Below, piece after piece: positions 58,133 to 64,000 of a stretch of 64,000 nucleotides of DNA (position 1 is the first letter of the stretch; each line of letters begins with the position of its first letter). Position numbers and translations under genes: made by a program. The stretch is from Linderina pennispora (Eukaryota; Kickxellomycota; Kickxellomycetes; Kickxellales; Kickxellaceae), in NCBI RefSeq assembly GCF_002104995.1, contig NW_024468266.1, positions 1 to 64,000 of the forward strand, written 5' to 3'. The notes beneath the pieces were generated by a model. The model was not told the DNA's origin, ran no database searches, and saw nothing but the letters and a program-made list of their open reading frames with translations.

Positions 58133-58312
58133 ATGAAGTGCAAAACCTGCGAGTTCGAGTGTGCCTCTGCCGACCTCTACTTTGACCACCTCCTGTTTGA
58201 CGCCCGTCACCACGAGATCCTCCAGCAGCGGATGGAAGAGCTGGAAAAACACGAGTCGACATACATGCGGCCGGCCAAGGCATACAAGCGCGCTAGCCTG
58301 GTTATTATCTAG
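58133..58312 (+). CDS. Small CxxC-x12-DH single-finger protein, member 2 (59 aa)
   Basis: Short gene found by reading for the family motif. It begins MKCKTCEFECASADLYFDHL and continues LFDARHHEILQQ, giving C-x2-C-x12-H-x6-H-H. A charged helix (RMEELEKHEST) and a basic C-terminus (RPAKAYKRASLVII) complete it. ATG directly precedes the first Cys as in the other two members; stop TAG at 58310-58312. The polypyrimidine leader (TCTTCCCCTTCCCCTC) and TATA-like sequence upstream support transcription. Function unknown; a small zinc-binding regulator or adaptor is conceivable. Confidence 0.68.
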   Translation: MKCKTCEFECASADLYFDHLLFDARHHEILQQRMEELEKHESTYMRPAKAYKRASLVII

Positions 58313-58796
58313 CTCCATCCAGTGCCCTTTGTGTATATGACATCCAACCCCTCGCAAAAAAACCACCTCTCATGTGTCTCTTCACCCTTTCATCTGTACA
58401 ATCATCATCCAGCTCCCTTCCGGCTCCCTTTACCCAATTGTATACCTTCACTGACACTATCCACTGATATCAAGAACTACTTCTTTTTTTCTTTTAAAAA
58501 AACAAATCAGCATCTTTCACCACCAACATCCTGACTTCTTTTTGACTGGAGTCGCAGGGAGAAGGCAAAACAAAAACACTGATCACGCGCCTGCCATCCT
58601 GCATGTACTGACACCTGCTTTCAAAAATGACGTGTCCGACGAATTAAACATGTTTGTTCTGCAAGCCATTGTGCATGCCACGCGCATGCCTTTGTGCATT
58701 GGGCATACCAGTAGTGGAGGTGTGTATGCGCATTTCAGATATATGGCAAAAATTGGAAGGCGATGAGGGGCAAACCAACCAAAAGCAGAAGATAGT
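58313..58796. other. Intergenic between convergent genes
   Basis: No gene seen; pyrimidine-rich with A runs. Confidence 0.4.
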
Positions 58797-59427
58797 CTAG
58801 CAATAGCCTTCGCCGTAGTACGCCTGCTCCGGCTTGCTTGTGTCCGAGTCCGATCCAAAGTCCTGGGTCCACTTTCCGTTGACATTCGACACGCCCATAT
58901 ACGTGACGTTCGGATCAACGATATTCTCGTAATGCGGCGGGTCTTTCATCCACATATCAAACACCTCCTTGGCGCTTGCAGCGGGCGCATCAGCAATGTT
59001 TTCAGGCAGCTGCTGCAAAGTTGAAGCCGTTGTTGCGCAGTCGCTCGCCGACGGGGCCGTAGTTCTCATCGCTGTGGGTCATCTCGCCAACGCGTGCCTG
59101 GTACAGCGAGTGCTCGTGGGCGGCCTGCGTGACAGCCGGGTGCAGGGCAAGCGCGTTGAGGCCGACGCGCCGGCGCTCCTTGTTCACAAGGCAGAGGATT
59201 TCGCGCTCGTAGTCGGCACCAGCACTGCCGTGGTGCGAGGGAGTGTCGTGGGAGGCTTCGGGACGCCCCTGCGAGTTGCCTGCTCGGTGTGTCTTGGATC
59301 GCCATACAGAACATACTTGATTACCTGGGTGAGGTGGTCCCGGCGGGCCAGCCGCAAGGGGTGCCGCCTCACTTGAAAGCGCCATTAGAGTAGCTACTGA
59401 GGCACTAGCCAAGATTGAGAGCTTCAT
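58797..59427 (-). CDS. Secreted CAP-superfamily (SCP/PR-1) protein
   Basis: Extracellular protein of the CAP family (yeast Pry-like; lipid or sterol binding in characterised members). Met at 59427 begins a signal peptide (MKLSILASASVATLMALSSEA). A Pro/His/Ser-rich segment follows, then the CAP domain: ILCLVNKERRRVGLNALALH, AHEHSLYQARVGEMTHSDEN, NNGFNF and after one indel near 59015 ENIADAPAASAKEVFDMW, MGVSNVNGKWTQDFGS. The THSD...ENIA pair corresponds to the CAP cavity motifs. A 45-nt GT...AG segment near 59305 is in frame and may be an intron. About 205 residues. TATAAA on the minus strand at 59571-59576 lies about 145 nt upstream. Confidence 0.85.
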
Positions 59428-59570
59428 AATACTTCAATACGGGATACCGTCAAAGCAGAAGGAGAAGGGAGGGGAGGGGATATGCGAGGATGGTGAGGAG
59501 TAGCTACGAAAATAGTGCAAGGGAATAGATAAATCTATTTCCAAAAGAAACAAAAGAGGGAGTGGGATGG

Positions 59571-59576
59571 TTTATA
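59571..59576 (-). promoter_or_regulatory. TATA box of CAP gene
   Basis: CATATAAA on the minus strand, about 145 nt before the ATG at 59427. Confidence 0.4.
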
Positions 59577-61183
59577 TGGACAGGAGGGAGACGTAGGTGT
59601 TTGTCGATGTCTTGAAGGCCCGAAGAGGGAGGATGGCTTCAAATGTAGTGCGAAAAAGAGGGAGGGGAGGAAAGTAATATTTTCATTTTGTAATGCTGGG
59701 TCATATAAGGACCGCCAGCAAGACACAAACTGGCCACGGCCAATTCCTGGAAGGCAAATAAACGAGGGATTTGGATAGTCGTGGCGGAGCAGCAGTCTTG
59801 TTGGCTTTTAGATGATACAATATGAGATGTGCACAATAGAGAATATCTTGTCTGGATACATCGATTATGTGCACAGAACAAACGGACCATGCGTCGGCGC
59901 CAAAAGAGGGAACATATTGAGCAGTCCCAGTCTGGCCTGGCTGCGGGCATAAGCAAAGTCAAGGCATGGCGTTGGCTTGTATTTGGTAACTGTCTGCGCT
60001 GGATGTATGTTGAAAAATGGTCATTTTTCCAAGCGTGGCCTACAGTGTAGATGTGTGGGGACAGCAAGGCTTCTGCCGCCTCCGAGCAACGTTGTTGTGC
60101 AGTAGCGCCGCACAGGTGTCGTCATGGCGGGAGCTCGGGCAGCGGCCAGCAGTAAAGCGAGCCAGGCGCCGTGCCAAAGCATGGAAAGAAAAAAGTAGGG
60201 ACCAGCCGCCTTGGAGAGCGACATTCGCCGGTCTGGGAAGGACTTGCAGAGCAGCGTATTGGACGCCACAGCCGGGCGCAATTTCCGCCACAGCCCAGGC
60301 GCTGTGATTCGATCGGCTCAGCCCTCGCTTCAGTTTTTTGGGGACCAAGGAGCCAGTCGGAGCACGACTGCACTGCGATGGGTCTACTAGGAATTAAAGG
60401 CGCTCCGAGCCCACCACTCGGCCTCGCACTGCTGCAGCTGCACGATAGCCGCGCAGCAGGAGCCTGAAAGCAAAGGCAAGACTGGTCCAGTAACACGTGA
60501 ACGCGGGGCCAATGCTGGCAAAAGAATTCCCGGAAGGGGAATTAGCAGCGAATCGCCGCCCGCCATCGCGGTCCTGGCTGCAGGTGGCTTTTGGCGCGGC
60601 GGGTGCATAATGTGATCGTGTATCGGGGACATGAGCATGCGGCCCAGACCAGGAAAAAACGCTCGGGACGGCGAATATGCATTGGATTTCAGATGTCAGC
60701 ACGTAGCAGGTGCGTGTGGGGCAGGTGAAAAGGAAAATATCCTGCCAGTGCGCCAACTAGAAGCCGCATATTTTTGCAGCCTGGGACGGTGCTTTCTGCA
60801 TTTGGCCAGATGGACTTCAGAAAAAGAGACAGCATGGGATTTTGGCGGGCGGAGGATTGCGCACCCGTGGCCCACCAAAAGGGCTTATCAAGAGTGGGGG
60901 CAAAGTGTCAAACGGGAAACGTGGGATCGACTGTTTGTCCTGGGAATAATAATGCCGTACGCTTGTAGGCGCGGACCAGTGGTTGGGGGAGCGAGGCGCC
61001 AGCAGTCCTGGTAGGTGTGTGGGCAGCACTTCAAGCAACACGGGCCAATTGCGCGCTCCGGTATGCCCTTTTTCTGGCTCCTTGGGCATGGCATCTGAAA
61101 GACGCGTAGGAAAGGGGGCGGGGTTAATATGCGGTCTGCCCTTCCGGCTTTCCACGAGGGCTGGCCTCCTTTGGGCGCTTTGG

Positions 61184-61190
61184 TATAAAA
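61184..61190 (+). promoter_or_regulatory. TATA box of microprotein member 3
   Basis: GGTATAAAAGCCAGCCAGA, about 115 nt before the ATG. Same extended form as at 51213 on the other strand. Confidence 0.55.
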
Positions 61191-61301
61191 GCCAGCCAGA
61201 GCGATCTCTGCGGCGAAAGAGCGCCCACCCTTTTGTCCCCTTTCCGCCGCATTCTCTGCTGACTTTTGTCTTTCGATATCTTCACAAACTTTTCCACAAA
61301 A

Positions 61302-61544
61302 ATGATCAAGTGCGAGTGCTGTGGATTCGAGTGCGACTGTATGGATCTCTACTACGACCATATCATGTTCGACAACCGCCACCACCTGCTGGCGCAGAAC
61401 GAGCTGTACAATACAAAGAAGAAGCGCAGGTCCGCTTACAGGTCCGCCTATAGCTCGCGCAACTCGAGCACCAGCACCAGCAGCGTGCAGGCCGAGAACG
61501 CCATCAGCGCCAGCCACAGCTACCTGAACGCCGAGGTCTACTAG
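61302..61544 (+). CDS. Small CxxC-x12-DH single-finger protein, member 3 (80 aa)
   Basis: Third member of the family: MIKCECCGFECDCMDLYYDH, then IMFDNRHHLLAQNELYN, again C-x2-C-x12-H-x6-H-H, with two extra Cys (positions 6 and 13) that could alter metal binding. The C-terminal half is a basic, then Ser/Tyr-rich low-complexity tail (KKKRRSAYRSAYSSRNSS...). ATG at 61302 in an AAAA context, one residue before the start position of the other members. Clear TATA box and pyrimidine-rich leader upstream. Intact; stop TAG at 61542-61544. It is most similar to member 2 in the DNRHH/DARHH block. Confidence 0.72.
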   Translation: MIKCECCGFECDCMDLYYDHIMFDNRHHLLAQNELYNTKKKRRSAYRSAYSSRNSSTSTSSVQAENAISASHSYLNAEVY

Positions 61545-62263
61545 GACAACCCACCCGCCACCGCCGCCCTGTACCATAGCAACCCATCCTTTCCTCACGC
61601 ACATATACTCTAGCTCTCCCTCGTGGCTGATAGAGCCCGCACAGCCCTGGCCAGCGTGGGACATGTTTCCCACGCTTTCTAGATTGGCTCTCCACGCTAT
61701 TTTTGTACAGTATTTCCAATAATATTTCAGACCCAGGCCCCTGCTGTATATGTGGTGTTATGCCTGCGCGGGGAATATGTGTTTCTTCATTTTCTCGCCA
61801 GGTCGTCTGGTCTCCGCCCATCGCACTCCCAGGAAGACTGGATCGTGCATTGCGCGCAAAATAGGCTGTCACCTGGCCAGTGTGTGACAGGTCCAATATG
61901 CGGAGTGACTATGCGCGAAAAATGCCCGTGCCACGGTCACACAAAATGATAGATAAGGAGTGCGTCTCGTGGCAAGGCAGAGCCCAGCTGATAACCCCAA
62001 ATACGAGGCCAGGAGCCCATATGCGGTTCCTGTTCCTGTGCTACCGGGTAGCTCCGGTGTAGGCTGAAACCCGCAGAGCTGGCGGGCGCACAAAATGGGC
62101 GCTTGAGTGGTCAAAAGGGGGTTGATGTAGATCTGTGTCAAGATTTTGCCATAGAGAAGGTTAGGAAGATATCTCGGCTTTGGCTAGCGTAGCACCTGGA
62201 CGCTCCGAGCACGGCTCTCCTCGCTGTCGCTGTCGCTGTCGCGGTGGCGGCCAGGCCCCGCAC
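61545..62263. other. Intergenic between convergent genes
   Basis: No gene seen. Holds the 3' ends of microprotein member 3 and the Ufd2 gene. Confidence 0.4.
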
Positions 62264-64000
62264 TTACTTGCTGGCGTAGTACTCTTTGAGCTTGGCCTCG
62301 CGCCACCGACGGATCTCCTCCTTGAGCTCGGGCATCGGCTCCAGCATGTCGACCGTCAGCGGGCTGCGATTGAACGGGTCGCGCGGGTCGCTCAGCAGCT
62401 GGCCCTTAATCGACGCCAAGTCCATGATGGTGTCCGAGGTTGGCAGGCGGACTGGGTCGGTGATCAGCGAGGCCAGAACCGGGTCAAGATACGCATCAGG
62501 CGCCTCGTCCTCAAGGAACTCGATCGCATGCGAGTCGACCTTGGCCTGCTTGCAGTTCTCAGCAAACTCGAGCAGGCGCGCCAGCGACTCGGGGCTCTTG
62601 AGCGAGATGCGCTCCAGGATCCCGTAGGCCTTTTGGAACAGCTCCACCGAGTACGAGCGGTCGTCCTCGACCACGGCGGTGACAAACCGGTCAATGGCTT
62701 GCTGGTCCTCGGCATCGGTCATTGCGTCGTCCGAGCCGTCAGATTGGCGCGGGAGTCCAAGGTGAATGTACACACTGGTGAGCTCCGAGAGCAGGACGCG
62801 CGGATTGAATGAAAACCGCTGCTGCATATCGCGCACACGTAGGTTCGAGCACTTGGGGCCAGCAAGCTGGTCCAGGTTATAGTTGAGCATGGCTGCCAGA
62901 CGATCGACGACTTCGCCAGCCTGGAATGGCCGCGGCACCTGCTTGACTGAGGAACGCCAGCATATGCACCGTCTCGTGGGCCAACGACACGTACGACCTG
63001 GCGATGCGCTCGGCATCCTGCAGACGCTGGGCACGGTCCCCAGCCTCGTCTTCGCCAGCGCCTGGCTGCTGCTGGCTCGGCTGGCTGCTTCTCGAGCTCG
63101 CGGATATCCTGCCAGCTTGCTCAGAGACTCGTCGAGGAGATACGTTGTGTCGGTCATCAGACGCGGCCACAAACTGCTCAATGACCTGCTGGTCACGGTA
63201 TGTGCTGCCAGTCGTCGCCGCAGTGCTGGATTCACGGTGGCTCTGCGAGAAGAACTGCTTGGTGGCCACAACGTGGCTGCGTCCACGCGACCACAGCGAC
63301 CGTAGCGTACGTGCGATGTAGTATCGGATATTGAACTTGTCGTAGAACTGAGAGCTGGCGCCTGTCTGTTCAATATCCACGTAGAACCGCAGCAGAGCTG
63401 GTACCAGATACGCCTTGGCAAACCGGTTGCTGTCGAGGATGTCGCGGAACTGGTAGACTTGCTGGGTGCACCCACAGGTCATCGCGGGGCAGATTGCCAC
63501 CCAGAGTGTCAACATAGTCGTCGTCCTCGCGCGGATCACGGTACGTCAGCATATGCAGGACATCCACCAGCTTTCGCCTTCAGATACGGGTTCTTGATGT
63601 ACGCTGGGCGGGCCAGGAACGTAATCAGGAACAGGGGGATGATGTCGTCGAATGTGCGCAGCTCGCCAACACCCACCTGCGCCGTGCTGTCAGTCAGCGT
63701 GTCAGGGTGATACGTGACGATGAACACGATGAATTCGATCGGGTCCTCCTGCCAGGAATTCCGGCAGCATGCGCCACGCCTCTGGAACCGACGCCTCGCC
63801 CTCATCGGTGGGCATTGCAAACGGCCTGTGCGGGTACTGGCCATTGGCATCAACCTGCCGCAGCAGGAACGCCATGGCGAATCTGTAGAAAATGACCATG
63901 CTATTGAGTCGCCGCGGGTCAAGCACCTGCGCATCCATCGCGATCTTTTCGCGCTTCATGCCCTTGAGCTGCTCCTTCCACCGCTGCATCGCCAGCGGCA
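62264..64000 (-). CDS. Ubiquitin conjugation factor E4 (Ufd2/UBE4), 3' part, with indels
   Basis: C-terminal portion of a Ufd2-type E4, which extends ubiquitin chains on substrates handed to Cdc48. The 5' part lies beyond the right edge. Visible: RLNSMVIFYRFAMAFLLRQV and core helices (DDIIPLFLITFLARPAYIKNP, FAKAYLVPALLRFYVDIEQT, MLNYNLDQLAGPKCSNLRV) and the C-terminal U-box: DAYLDPVLASLITDPVRLPT, then DLASIKGQLLSDPRDPFNRS and LEPMPELKEEIRRW, stop at 62266-62264. Frame changes near 63750, 63560, 63470 and 62945. The U-box residues contacting E2 (Ile/Leu near LITDPV, Pro near DPFNRSPL) appear normal. Confidence 0.9.

Larger units (their letters stand above)
59428..61301. other. Long intergenic region (1.87 kb)
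   Basis: Divergent promoter space between the CAP gene and microprotein member 3. No recognisable gene; open frames up to 127 codons on either strand have no domains. Contains TATA boxes at both ends (59571-59576 minus; 61184-61190 plus). Confidence 0.45.

Noticed and set aside
1-64000. tRNA or rRNA genes, CRISPR arrays, bacterial operons
   Set aside because: No B-box-like sequence in a foldable tRNA context, no rRNA similarity and no regularly spaced repeats were seen; the sequence is fungal nuclear DNA.

Overview
The window is nuclear DNA from a fungus. The genes are typical of fungi: Scs2/VAP, Hul4, Atg22, Ufd2, Enp2 and Trs130 homologues, ADE1 as a single-function SAICAR synthetase, and a fungal-type CAP protein. 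Where introns could be resolved they are mostly 73-99 nt with GTAAG-type donors. Retained TMEM115, COA8, TBL1-like, TOPORS-like and USP7-like genes hint at an early-diverging (non-Dikarya) filamentous lineage, but that placement is an inference. Roughly two thirds of the longer genes are broken by one-base indels that leave conserved protein sequence intact in the next frame. I read most of these as consensus errors in the assembly, not pseudogenes. Coordinates for such genes span the whole locus.

Layout. 1-5.0 kb: UvrD-like helicase, a small secreted Gly/Tyr-rich protein, a Myb/SANT protein. 5.9-9.6 kb: RPS10 and two tandem mitochondrial dicarboxylate-type carriers. 10.4-18.9 kb is gene-dense: TRAPPC10/Trs130, COA8, TMEM115, SAICAR synthetase and a LisH-WD40 TBL1-like corepressor. 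19.4-22.7 kb: a WrbA-type flavoprotein and a 7-TM receptor candidate. 22.9-29.2 kb: APC4, a three-exon Sen15 gene, and a USP7-architecture protein that has lost its catalytic residues. 30.5-38.7 kb: Enp2/NOL10, a Hul4-type HECT ligase and a TOPORS-like RING protein. 39.9-43.0 kb: a multispanning membrane protein and VAP/Scs2. 44.4-47.5 kb: three tandem divergent Rho GTPases. 48.4-49.6 kb: a ZIP9/Atx2-like transporter. 49.6-62.2 kb is gene-sparse: three small single-finger proteins of one family, another small Cys protein, an Atg22-like transporter with a decayed tandem copy, and a secreted CAP protein. 62.3 kb to the end: the 3' part of a Ufd2 U-box E4 gene.

Most genes are housekeeping functions (secretion, ubiquitin system, ribosome biogenesis, mitochondria) with no sign of one shared pathway. 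The items most worth a second look are the three-member microprotein family in the sparse region, the catalytically dead USP7-like protein, the divergent Rho trio, and the intron-less Atg22 relic.
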